DNA from: Sva-07 sp963728355
Lineage (GTDB): Bacteria; Actinomycetota; Acidimicrobiia; Acidimicrobiales; Ilumatobacteraceae
Length of the DNA: 64,000 bases
Direction of reading: 5' to 3'
Assembly: GCA_963728355.1 (NCBI GenBank)
Contig: CAVSJQ010000004.1
Coordinates: 248,001-312,000 of the forward strand
Shown: positions 24,788-32,679 of the stretch, in pieces
How the letters are laid out: every line of letters begins with the position of its first letter
Position numbering within the stretch: position 1 is the first letter of the stretch
The notes under the pieces: generated by a model
Told to the model about the DNA's origin: nothing
What the model saw: the letters and a program-made list of their open reading frames with translations, nothing else
Databases searched by the model: none
Made by a program: the position numbers and the translations under genes

Positions 24788-26986
24788 ATGTCCGGCATCC
24801 TGCACCAGTTCCGCCGCGCCCCCGGCCGGATCCTCGCCAGCATCTTCGCGTTGGCGCTCGCAGTCGGGGCCATCGGCGTCCTCGCGGTCCCCACCGTCGC
24901 CGGGGGGACACTCCATTCCGCCGCCGAGCGCAGCGGACTCGCCGACATCATCGTGGCGACCACCCCACTCGACGCCGATCAGATCGCACGAGTGGCTCAG
25001 CTCGATGGCGTCGTCGCCGCCGAGGGAGCCGCCGTGCTCGCCGTGTCGACGGCGGGGATCGACACCGATCTGATCGGTCTCGACGTCGACCACCAGACGA
25101 TGGACGTGCTCGAGCTGACCGACGGCCGGATGCCGGCCGACGCACACGAGATCGTCACCAGCCCCCGCTTCGGCGACATCGGTGACCGGATGGTCGTCGG
25201 CGGCACGACGTTCGAGATCGTCGGCCATGGCGGCACCCTGTGGTGGTCGGACTCCGCAGTCGCCTACGCCGACCTCGACTCGGTGGTCGCCCGCACCGGC
25301 GGGACCAACCGCCTGGTGATCACCGCCGCCGACGACGGCATCGACCAACTCCGGGCGATCGCAGACGCCACGCGTGACGTGCTCGCCGACCGAGGCGACG
25401 CATTCACCGAGTTCCCCGTCTACCTGGCCGACGGCTCGACACCGATCGATGCCGACATCGAGCAGGTCAGCACACTGATCGGCCTGTTGGGCATCGTGGC
25501 CGGCCTGGTCGCGCTGGTCCTGCTCGCGTCGACGACGACCACGCTGATCACCGAACGCACCCGCGAGGTCGCGGTGATGCGTGCCCTCGGTGGCCGGGCG
25601 CGGCCGCTGCGCCGTCGCCTGCGAAGGATCGCGATCGCGATCACCGCCGTGGCGCTCGCCGTCGGTCTGCCGCTGGGCGTGCTGATCAGCAACCTCATCG
25701 CCCGGATGGTGCTCCAGGAGTTCGTCGGCGTCACCCCCGACCTCGCCGTGGACTGGTGGGTCGTGGTAGCCAGCGCGATCGGTGCACTGGTCGGTGCCCG
25801 GCTCGTTGCGGCACGAGCCGCCGCTCGGGTCACCCGGCGCCCACTCGCCGAGGCCCTGCGCGATCGCGACGGGTCGCCGTACGGCCACAGCGTGACTCAG
25901 CGGCTCGCCGCTCGAATCCCCACCGGTGGTCTGTTCGGTCGACTCGCGGCCCGTGCCTCGATCCGACGCCCGGCGCGGACGGTGGCGATCCTCGTCCAGA
26001 TCTCCGCTGCGGTCGCCGCGGCGTTCCTCGTGCCGAGCCTCGTCACGTCGGTCAACGGGTTCAACGACGCCACGACGGCGCCGTGGACGTGGGAGTCGCT
26101 CACCGAGGCCCGCGACCCGGGCCTGCCGTTCGATGCCGCTGCCGTGGCGCAACGTGACGACGTCGAGGCTGGGGTGTACTCGTTCGGCGAGATCGACGAC
26201 TGGGAGGTCGACGTCTTCGGTCTCGGCTCGGACACGAGATACTTCGACAGCGAACTCGCCAGCGGCCGGTGGCCGTCGGCGGGTTCTCGGGAGGCGATGC
26301 TCAGCGCCGGCTTCGCCGATCGCCGCGGACACGACGTCGGCGACCTGATCACCATCGACCTGGCATCGGGCCCGGCCGAGTATTTGATCGTCGGAACCGC
26401 GGAGGACGCGGGACGGGCGCTGTATGTCGACCGTGACGTCCTGGCGACGGATCTCGGGGTGCCAGGAGGCGCCAACGTGATCTGGTCGTCGGATCCCGCG
26501 CCCGCGCTCGACCTCCCGGTGGCGACCACGGTGACGACCGCCGACGAGATGGCCGCCGAGAGCCGGGCCGGCCGCGACGCGATCGTGATGATCTTCGGCG
26601 CCATCGGCGTCATCGTCGCCGGCGTGGCGGCGCTGGCGGTCATCTCGTCGATGACGGTCAGCCTCTACGAGCGGCGCCACGAACTCGCGGCGCTGCAGGC
26701 GATCGGCGCCCGCCGTCGACGCCTGCGGGGGCTGCTCGTGCGTGAGCTCGTGCCCATCGGTCTGCTCGGCGTGGCCGGCGGTCTGGCGCTCGGTGCCCTC
26801 GGCACACGCGGCATCATCGGCTCGTTCGAGGCCAGCAATGCCGTCGACATCGGTGTCGTCGACGCCACCGCAGCGATCCCGTTCATCATCGTCGGCACCG
26901 TCGCCGTGCTCGTGCTGCTCGCCACCGTCGTCGCCCGCAGCGTCGGGCGCCGGCCGCTCGCGGTCACCTTGCGTGGTGCGGCATGA
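24788..26986 (+). CDS. ABC transporter permease, FtsX/MacB-like
   Basis: A 732-aa permease with two FtsX units. One membrane segment at the N-terminus (ILASIFALALAVGAIGVLAV), an extracytoplasmic domain, three segments at about 230-360 (LIGLLGIVAGLVALVLLAST...), then a repeat of this order with the last three segments at about 600-725. Such transporters usually export or sense peptides or lipoprotein-like ligands rather than importing nutrients. It overlaps the histidine kinase start by 4 nt (ATGA). Confidence 0.9.
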   Translation: MSGILHQFRRAPGRILASIFALALAVGAIGVLAVPTVAGGTLHSAAERSGLADIIVATTPLDADQIARVAQLDGVVAAEGAAVLAVSTAGIDTDLIGLDVDHQTMDVLELTDGRMPADAHEIVTSPRFGDIGDRMVVGGTTFEIVGHGGTLWWSDSAVAYADLDSVVARTGGTNRLVITAADDGIDQLRAIADATRDVLADRGDAFTEFPVYLADGSTPIDADIEQVSTLIGLLGIVAGLVALVLLASTTTTLITERTREVAVMRALGGRARPLRRRLRRIAIAITAVALAVGLPLGVLISNLIARMVLQEFVGVTPDLAVDWWVVVASAIGALVGARLVAARAAARVTRRPLAEALRDRDGSPYGHSVTQRLAARIPTGGLFGRLAARASIRRPARTVAILVQISAAVAAAFLVPSLVTSVNGFNDATTAPWTWESLTEARDPGLPFDAAAVAQRDDVEAGVYSFGEIDDWEVDVFGLGSDTRYFDSELASGRWPSAGSREAMLSAGFADRRGHDVGDLITIDLASGPAEYLIVGTAEDAGRALYVDRDVLATDLGVPGGANVIWSSDPAPALDLPVATTVTTADEMAAESRAGRDAIVMIFGAIGVIVAGVAALAVISSMTVSLYERRHELAALQAIGARRRRLRGLLVRELVPIGLLGVAGGLALGALGTRGIIGSFEASNAVDIGVVDATAAIPFIIVGTVAVLVLLATVVARSVGRRPLAVTLRGAA

Positions 26987-28413
26987 GCGCGGCGACCGAT
27001 CCGATGATGTCGTCGGCGAGCGAGTCATCGCCGGCAACCAGCGCCGGGCGCGAGACTGGCGCCGTGAACCAGCTCCCGCCGCCGATCCGGCCCGGCGCCC
27101 CGACGCCGCCGCCGGCGGGAGGACGACCGGCACCGCCCGCGGACGCCTCGGGCGAGGGGTGGGACTGGGACCGGGCACGCGATCTCGCCGAGACCTGGTT
27201 TCGCCCCCTGGCGGCTGCGGAGGGATGGCGGGCACTGGTGTTCCTCTTCGCCAGTGCCCTTGCGTCGCCGTTCCTGTTCGCGGCGATGGTGGCGTTCGGC
27301 TCGATCACGTTCGGGCTGCTGTTCGTGGTCGTCGGCTTCCTCCTGATCGTGCCGTTCTTCGGAGTGGTCGAGGCGTTCACCGGCGTCGAGCGTCGGCTCG
27401 CTGCCTTCGCCGGCCACGAGATCGAACCGCGTCCGGTCGTGCCGGTCCGAGGCGTCGGCCCGCGAGCGATCTCGCGGGCACTCACCGATCCCGTCCGTTG
27501 GCGGCAGGTCGGCTTCGTCGCCGTCAACGTCGTGCTCGCGTTCCTCTTGTTCGGATTCGGGAGCTTCCCGCTCTCGCTCGTCGTGCAGGTGGTGTTCGGT
27601 GACGGCATCTTCGGCGGGGCAGGGGTCGGCGCGTTCAACCTGTTCGCGCTCCCGCTGGTGGTCGTCGCTGCCGGTGCAATCCCGCGGATCGCGATCTGGA
27701 CGGCCGGCCTGAAGGCTCAGATCGACACCTGGTTCCTCGGCGTCGATCGGCTCGCAGCCGCCGAACGGCGGGTGTCGGACCTCTCGATCCAACGCCAGGA
27801 CATCCTCGACGCGGTGGCGAGCGAACGACGCCGGATCGAACGCAATCTCCACGACGGCGTCCAGCAGCAGCTCGTTGCGATCGGCCTCGACCTGGGAATG
27901 GCGATCAACCACGTCGACCGTGACCCCGACGCCGCCAAGGAGCTGATCGTCAGCGCCCGCCAGAAGGTCCAGGGCTCGATCGGCGAGTTGCGCCAGCTCG
28001 GGCGCGGCCTCCACCCTGCGATCCTCGAGGACCGCGGTATCGACGCCGCCCTCTCCGCCGTCGCCGGTGGGTCGTCGATCCCGGTCTCGGTCCACGTCGA
28101 CCCCGACCTCGACCTGTCGACCGATGTCGCCGAGACGGTGTACTTCATCGCCAACGAGGCGATCGCCAACGTCCTGAAGCATGCAGGCGCCCGGGTGGCG
28201 TCGGTGCACGTGGCCAGGGTGGCGGCGAACGTGCGGGTGACCGTCCACGACGACGGTGCCGGCGGCGCCGACCCGGCGGGCGGCACCGGCATCCTCGGGA
28301 TCCGCGCCAGGGTGCGCGCCGTCGACGGCACGTTCTCGATCACGTCACCGGTCGGTGGGCCGACGACGCTCGTCGCCGAGATCCCCCGCTACACGGCGGT
28401 CGATCGTGGCTGA
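26983..28413 (+). CDS. Two-component sensor histidine kinase (NarL/DesK-type)
   Basis: A 476-aa kinase. After a Pro-rich cytoplasmic start it has hydrophobic spans between about residues 80 and 240 (LVFLFASALASPFLFAAMVAF, LLFVVVGFLLIVPFFGVV and others), then a HisKA_3 dimerisation domain with the phospho-acceptor H290 in ERNLHDGVQQQL and an HATPase_c domain with N-box ANEAIANVLKH and G-box GTGILGIRARV. Little extracytoplasmic sequence, so it probably senses through the membrane or through the adjacent transporter. It overlaps the permease and the response regulator. Confidence 0.92.
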   Translation: MSAATDPMMSSASESSPATSAGRETGAVNQLPPPIRPGAPTPPPAGGRPAPPADASGEGWDWDRARDLAETWFRPLAAAEGWRALVFLFASALASPFLFAAMVAFGSITFGLLFVVVGFLLIVPFFGVVEAFTGVERRLAAFAGHEIEPRPVVPVRGVGPRAISRALTDPVRWRQVGFVAVNVVLAFLLFGFGSFPLSLVVQVVFGDGIFGGAGVGAFNLFALPLVVVAAGAIPRIAIWTAGLKAQIDTWFLGVDRLAAAERRVSDLSIQRQDILDAVASERRRIERNLHDGVQQQLVAIGLDLGMAINHVDRDPDAAKELIVSARQKVQGSIGELRQLGRGLHPAILEDRGIDAALSAVAGGSSIPVSVHVDPDLDLSTDVAETVYFIANEAIANVLKHAGARVASVHVARVAANVRVTVHDDGAGGADPAGGTGILGIRARVRAVDGTFSITSPVGGPTTLVAEIPRYTAVDRG

Positions 28414-29077
28414 CGTGGCGACCGATCGGCTGCGAACCGTCGTCGCCGACGATTCGGTGCTGCTGCGCGACGGGTTGGTGCGCCTGCTCACCGACTCGGG
28501 GTTCGACGTGGTCGCCGCCGTCGGTGACGCAGACGGACTCCTCGATGCGGTCACCGAGCACTCGCCTGACCTATGCCTCGTCGACGTGCGGATGCCGCCG
28601 ACCCACACCGACGAGGGCCTGCGGGCCGCGATCGAGATCCGCCGGCGCCATCCGGACGTCGCCGTGCTCGTGCTGTCCCAGTACGTCGAGGAGCGGTACG
28701 CCGGCGAGCTGTTGACCGGTGACGTCGCCGGCGTCGGCTACCTCCTGAAGGACCGGGTCATCGACGTCGACGACTTCCTGGTCTCGCTGCGCCGTGTCGC
28801 CGGCGGCGGCAGCGCGATCGACGCCGAGGTCGTCAGCCAGATCCTCGGACGGTCCCAGCGCACCCGCGATCTCGACCGCCTCACGCCGAGGGAGCGCGAG
28901 GTGCTGACCCTGATGGCAGAGGGCTTGTCGAACGGCGGGATCGCCCAACGGCTCGTCATCTCCCACGGCGCGGTCGAGAAGCACATCTCCAACGTGTTCA
29001 TGAAGCTCGGGCTCGACGTCGAGGAGAGCGGCCATCGCCGGGTACTCGCCGTGCTGACGTACCTCCGCGGCAGCTGA
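28406..29077 (+). CDS. NarL/FixJ-family response regulator
   Basis: A 223-aa regulator with a receiver domain (phospho-acceptor D60 in CLVDVRMPP; acidic pocket DDS) and a C-terminal LuxR-type HTH (LTPREREVLTLMAEGLSNGGIAQRLVISHGAVEKHISNVFMKL). The GTG start lies inside the kinase gene, 8 nt before its stop codon ends. It is the partner of that kinase and most likely controls the ABC operon or its immunity/export targets (inference). Confidence 0.93.
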   Translation: MADVATDRLRTVVADDSVLLRDGLVRLLTDSGFDVVAAVGDADGLLDAVTEHSPDLCLVDVRMPPTHTDEGLRAAIEIRRRHPDVAVLVLSQYVEERYAGELLTGDVAGVGYLLKDRVIDVDDFLVSLRRVAGGGSAIDAEVVSQILGRSQRTRDLDRLTPREREVLTLMAEGLSNGGIAQRLVISHGAVEKHISNVFMKLGLDVEESGHRRVLAVLTYLRGS

Positions 29078-29171
29078 GGACCCGATCGCTCGTGAGGCAG
29101 ACGGAGAACGCAGCGTCGTCGTTCGCCGTCGCCCCATTGCCCACCACCCGTGTCCGGACGGTGGCCGGCGA

Positions 29172-30089
29172 TCAGGAGGCAGCGAGTTCCTGCAACAGGG
29201 CCCGCGTGCGGGCTCGCGAGGCCGACCGGTCGTCGCCGACCGGCATCGGGGCCGCCCAGAAATCGGTTGCTCCGGCGTCGAACAGCGCGGTGATCTGCTC
29301 GGCGACGCTGGCCTCGTCGCCGACGATCGCCGCGTCTCCCGGCGACGAGATGCCGCCGTGGGCGAGGATCCGCTGATAGTTGGGCAGCGTCCCGTACACG
29401 ACGAACTCGCGTGCCGCGGTGTCGCGGGCCTCGGCGGCGTCGTCGTGCACGGCGACGGGGAGTCCGGCGACGATCCGCGGTGCGGGGCGCCCGGCGGCGT
29501 CCGCTGCCGTGGTGATGCGGGGTGCGACGTGGTCGGCCACCGCTGTCGCGTTCGCCATCCAGAGAATCGTGCCGTCGGCGTGCTCGCCGGCGACGCGCAG
29601 CAGGCGCCGGCCGAGGGCGCTCACGAGCACGGGGATCGGTTGCCCGTCGACCAAGGCCGGCGGTCCGGAGGCGACGGTGTAGTCGTCGCCCGTCATGTCG
29701 ACCGACTCGCCGCGCAGCAACGCGGCGAGGATCTGGACGTACTCGTCGGTGTGGCGGCCCGGCGTGCGGTAGTCGAAGCCGAGCGGCTGCATCGCCGGCT
29801 CGTGTGACGGCCCGACGCCGAGGGTGAGCCGTCCGGCGGTCCCGATCGCCGCAGCAACCGACGCGAACCGGTTCGCCTGCAGCACCGGATGGCAGGTGTA
29901 GGACTGCACGACGGAGGTCCCGAACTCGATCGTCGAGGTGGCCCGTCCGGCGAGCGCGATCGCTACCAGCGGATCGCCGAGCACGGAGCCCGGGAACCAC
30001 AGCGACGTGAACCCGTCGGACTCGGCCTGTTGCGCCTGGCGGATCACCGCGTCGGTGTCGCGTCCGCCGCCGGTCAGTCCGATTCTCAT
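29172..30089 (-). CDS. LLM-class F420-dependent oxidoreductase
   Basis: A 305-aa LLM enzyme. It begins MRIGLTGGG, with QQAESDGFTSLWFPGSVLGDP, TIEFGTSVVQSYTCHPVLQANRF, AGRLTLGVGPSHEPAM and a C-terminal EASVAEQITALFDAGATDFW. The VGPSH pattern fits the F420-dependent subgroup close to TIGR03564-like proteins. A GAGGAG ribosome site is 9 nt before the ATG. It converges with the response regulator gene. Confidence 0.87.
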   Translation of the reverse strand: MRIGLTGGGRDTDAVIRQAQQAESDGFTSLWFPGSVLGDPLVAIALAGRATSTIEFGTSVVQSYTCHPVLQANRFASVAAAIGTAGRLTLGVGPSHEPAMQPLGFDYRTPGRHTDEYVQILAALLRGESVDMTGDDYTVASGPPALVDGQPIPVLVSALGRRLLRVAGEHADGTILWMANATAVADHVAPRITTAADAAGRPAPRIVAGLPVAVHDDAAEARDTAAREFVVYGTLPNYQRILAHGGISSPGDAAIVGDEASVAEQITALFDAGATDFWAAPMPVGDDRSASRARTRALLQELAAS

Positions 30090-30223
30090 CCGTCACCACT
30101 CCTCATCGGGGTTTCGCCGTCGACGACCATCCTTCCGCCTCGGCGATGCCCCGCTCGCATCGGCCACGCCAGATCCCGCAACCTCAGCCGTCGCAGCGGT
30201 CGATCGACCGTTGCGATCGACCA

Positions 30224-30353
30224 TCACAGGATGTGGCGGGTGACGCGCTGCACCGATGCGGCCACGCTGGGGGTGACCCTGCCGACGCGCTCCAGGAGGC
30301 GATCGGTCGGGATCGAGCGGAGCGACGCTCAACTTGATCGTCGTCGATGCCAT
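30224..30353 (-). pseudogene. MazF/PemK-family toxin remnant (C-terminal part)
   Basis: Two frames joined by a 1-nt shift read ASTTIKLS then SLRSIPTDRLLERVGRVTPS...QRVTRHIL-stop. This matches the end of MazF-type toxins, where a Ser/Thr-Ile/Val-Lys-Leu strand is followed by an LRSI-x-x-DRLxERVGRV helix. Codons for the N-terminal barrel are missing. The remaining 100-odd nt on each side, within the 373-nt gap, show no gene that I can support. Confidence 0.5.
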
Positions 30354-30462
30354 ACCGGGAGAATGCCGTCGACAGGTCACGGGTCGAGGTGGGATCGGCG
30401 GTTGCCCCTGCGGCGGCCGGGCTCCTCGCTGACTCCGATCGGCCGGTCCAACTCCGCGCCGC

Positions 30463-30750
30463 TCAGCCGTCGAGGTACGTGTCGCGGACCGTCGTCAGCA
30501 GTGTGCCGCCGTGGACGACGTGGCCGGATGCGTCGAGCACCTGCACCTCGAAGCCGGGGTAGTGCCTGGCGAAGCGGTGGTCACGCCACGCTTTCACGTG
30601 GTTCGATCCCTTGAGTGCCCGTTCGTACGGGTATTGGGTGACCCCGCTCTTGTCGCCGCGCACGTCGCGCCGGTCACGTCCGTGGAGGATCTGGACTCGG
30701 AACCCTTCGATCTTCTCGATCCGGCGTTCGACCTGCTTCACCGTCGCCAT
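30463..30750 (-). CDS. Conserved-looking small basic protein, function unknown
   Basis: A 95-aa protein from the ATG giving MATVKQVERRIEKIEGF. It is rich in Arg, Lys and His (ILHGRDRRDVRGDKSG, KAWRDHRFARHYPGFEVQVL) and ends in a beta-rich stretch (VVHGGTLLTTVRDTYL). No membrane segment, no motif that I can place. Codon usage looks coding. The basic N-terminal half could bind nucleic acid, which is only a guess. Confidence 0.55.
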   Translation of the reverse strand: MATVKQVERRIEKIEGFRVQILHGRDRRDVRGDKSGVTQYPYERALKGSNHVKAWRDHRFARHYPGFEVQVLDASGHVVHGGTLLTTVRDTYLDG

Positions 30751-30875
30751 GATCGAATCGTAGGTCGACGGCAACGGCCGGCAGTGCCGGCGTCACCGAG
30801 ATCCAGGTCGGTGGGTCGAACGCCGGCCGTCGGTGCTCGAGAAGCGCAGGGTGCCGTCACGGGCACCACCTGGCG

Positions 30876-31113
30876 TCAGGATGCCGTGGCCGCGAGCGCG
30901 AGCTCGCCGAGGAGGTGGATGCGGTCGATCTTGTGGCCGTTCACTGGCAGATTGAGCGTCAGCCCGTCGATGCCCGTCGCCATCATGGCCTGGAGCTGTT
31001 CGCCGACGGTGTCGGGACCCCCGAAGACGAGGAACGACTTCGCCATCTCGACGATTTCGTCGCTCCAGCCCTTCACGGCGGCGATCTCGGCGGTGGGCGT
31101 GCTGGCGAGGTTG
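30876..31113 (-). pseudogene. 3' fragment of an LLM-class oxidoreductase
   Basis: The frame reads NLASTPTAEIAAV, KGWSDEIVEMAKSFLVFGG and GPDTVGEQLQAMMATGIDG, ending NGHKIDRIHLLGEL and a few residues. This is the normal end of an LLM protein (xGxPDxVxEQLxxxxxxGxDG). About 200 N-terminal residues and the start codon are absent. The homology stops at about the same point where a TetR gene on the other strand loses its own 5' end, as expected of a deletion between two divergent genes. Confidence 0.65.
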
Positions 31114-31120
31114 GATAGCC

Positions 31121-31684
31121 GATGAGAAGCGGTGCGTCATCCATGCCGCGGCGATCGACCGGTTCTCGGAGCACGGGTTCGTCGGCACCTCGATGGCCGA
31201 CATCGCCGACGCTGCCGGCATGTCCCGGCCCGCGCTCTACCAGTACTTCCGCAACAAGGAGGACATCTTCGCCTCGGCGTTCGTCGATCTCTTCGAGGTG
31301 CAGGTCGAGCGAGCGCTCGCAGGACTCGATGAACCGGGAACGACAGCGCAACAGCTCGACGCCTTCCTCCAGCGCTCGGAAGGCGATCTCTGGGAGCGCA
31401 TGTCCGCGTCGGCGCACTCCGACGAGATCCTGCACCTCAAGAGCGCGGAGGTCGTCGCGGCGATCGAGGGCGTGGTGGCCCGACTGTGGGACGGCATGGC
31501 CGCCTACCTCGGGCGGGCCGTGCCGGGCCGATCGCGTGCCGCGGTCGAGCGCCGCGCTGCCTGGGCCGAGGTGCTGAAGTTCGCCCCGAAGGGCTTCAAG
31601 TTCGACCAGCCGACCGTCGAGGACTTCCGGCGCCGCCTCACGGCGTTGGCCTCCAGCGTCGCCGCCGACATCGACGCCTCCTGA
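31121..31684 (+). pseudogene. TetR-family regulator lacking a start codon
   Basis: Open frame encoding a TetR protein: the HTH is complete at protein level (AAAIDRFSEHGFVGTSMADI, then ADAAGMSRPALYQYFRNKEDIF) and a ligand domain follows to about 185 codons. There is no ATG, GTG or TTG in frame before the first helix; the first ATG (31193) lies inside the HTH and would remove helix 1. The 5' end is therefore truncated at the junction with the LLM fragment. Unless a rare start is used, the product is not a working repressor. Confidence 0.6.
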
Positions 31685-31928
31685 CGATCGGTTGCAGACC
31701 GAGGGGCGACGAACAGGCCGAAGTCGGGCGCCGACCGGGCCGCCCGCCACGCTGCCGAGATCTCCCGCGTGGCCGGAAGGAGTGGCGGTCGGCGACCCGT
31801 CGCCGGAAGGTGGCTCGGGGGATGGTGTGATGTTGTCGAAGTTGACCACGCATTCGGTCAGGCCCCCGGTCGGGGTGTCACACTCCAGCCATGTCGCACA
31901 CCGCTCGGCCTGGGTGCCGGTCCGGAGG

Positions 31929-32603
31929 TCATGCGATGTCGTTCAGCGGCGTACCGGCCGACAACGGCGGGTCGAGCCGGGCGGAGACGGCCCGGCGTAC
32001 CTGTTCGTCGAACGAGCGAATGTGAGCCTCCACGAGCGCTGCTGCCCGATCAGCATCACGGGCGGCGAGCGCATCGAGGATCTCGGCATGTTCGGCGACG
32101 GCGTGTCGGGTGTCGGCGACCGCGGCGAGGTACATGTGCCACACGCGGTCGCTGTGCGCGTAGAGCATGTCCAGGTTGTCGGTGAGGAAGCGGTTGCTCG
32201 CCGCCGCCCAGGTGATCTCGTGGCATCGTCGATCGATGTCGAGCAGTGTCTCGTCCGCGGTTGCCGACGGCGCTTCGTCGATCGTGTCGCTCATCGCCGC
32301 CCAGTGCTCCTCGGTGCCGCGAGCGCATGCCAGCCGTGCGGCGTACGGCTCCATCACCGCCCGGGTCTCGTACAGCATCGACAGCTCCGACACATCGATC
32401 GACGACACGAGCATCCCGCGACGCGGCATCACCACCACGAACTGGTCGCGAGCGAGTCGCTGGAGCGCTTCGCGTACCGGGGTCCGACCGATGCCGAGCC
32501 GGTCCTGCAGGTCCCGTTCGTCGATCACGGTTCCGGGCGCCGATTCGAGACGGACGATTCGGCGCCGAATCTCCGCGTAGGCCCGTGAACTCAGCGACTC
32601 CAT
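31929..32603 (-). CDS. GntR-family (FadR/FCD type) transcriptional regulator
   Basis: A 224-aa regulator with an N-terminal winged HTH (AYAEIRRRIVRLESAPGTVIDERDLQDRL, GIGRTPVREALQRLARDQF) and an all-helical FCD ligand domain with metal-site histidines (DIDRRCHEITWAA, AHSDRVWH, AVAEHAEILDAL). It is divergent from the dimethylglycine-dehydrogenase/ETF operon across 76 nt that contain a perfect 14-bp palindrome, so it likely represses that operon and itself and is relieved by a substrate or product such as a betaine-derived acid (inference). Confidence 0.9.
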   Translation of the reverse strand: MESLSSRAYAEIRRRIVRLESAPGTVIDERDLQDRLGIGRTPVREALQRLARDQFVVVMPRRGMLVSSIDVSELSMLYETRAVMEPYAARLACARGTEEHWAAMSDTIDEAPSATADETLLDIDRRCHEITWAAASNRFLTDNLDMLYAHSDRVWHMYLAAVADTRHAVAEHAEILDALAARDADRAAALVEAHIRSFDEQVRRAVSARLDPPLSAGTPLNDIA

Positions 32604-32614
32604 GTGAGTAGTGT

Positions 32615-32628
32615 ACTGATATATCAGT
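32615..32628. promoter_or_regulatory. Probable GntR operator (ACTGATATATCAGT)
   Basis: Perfect 14-bp palindrome, A/T-rich in a G+C-rich setting, centred between the divergent GntR and dehydrogenase genes, 11 nt from the regulator's start. Size and symmetry fit FadR-subfamily sites. Confidence 0.6.
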
Positions 32629-32679
32629 TGTCGGTAGAGCGGTCTGCCACGGGATCACGGGACCATCGGGGAGCAGCAC

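Noticed and set aside
24764..27235. Long open frame antisense to the ABC permease (over 800 codons)
   Set aside because: It is the reverse frame of a high-G+C gene; composition is His/Arg/Asp-rich with no domain, while the plus strand encodes a clear FtsX-type permease.
30093..30380. 95-codon minus-strand open frame
   Set aside because: Only part of it matches anything (MazF-like end), and that requires a frame change, so it is given as a toxin remnant and not as a gene.
30781..30820. Possible extra palindrome copy (CACCGAgatccaggTCGGTG)
   Set aside because: It has only the outer arm type and lacks the GTCCCGG/CCGGGAC core, so I did not count it in the family.
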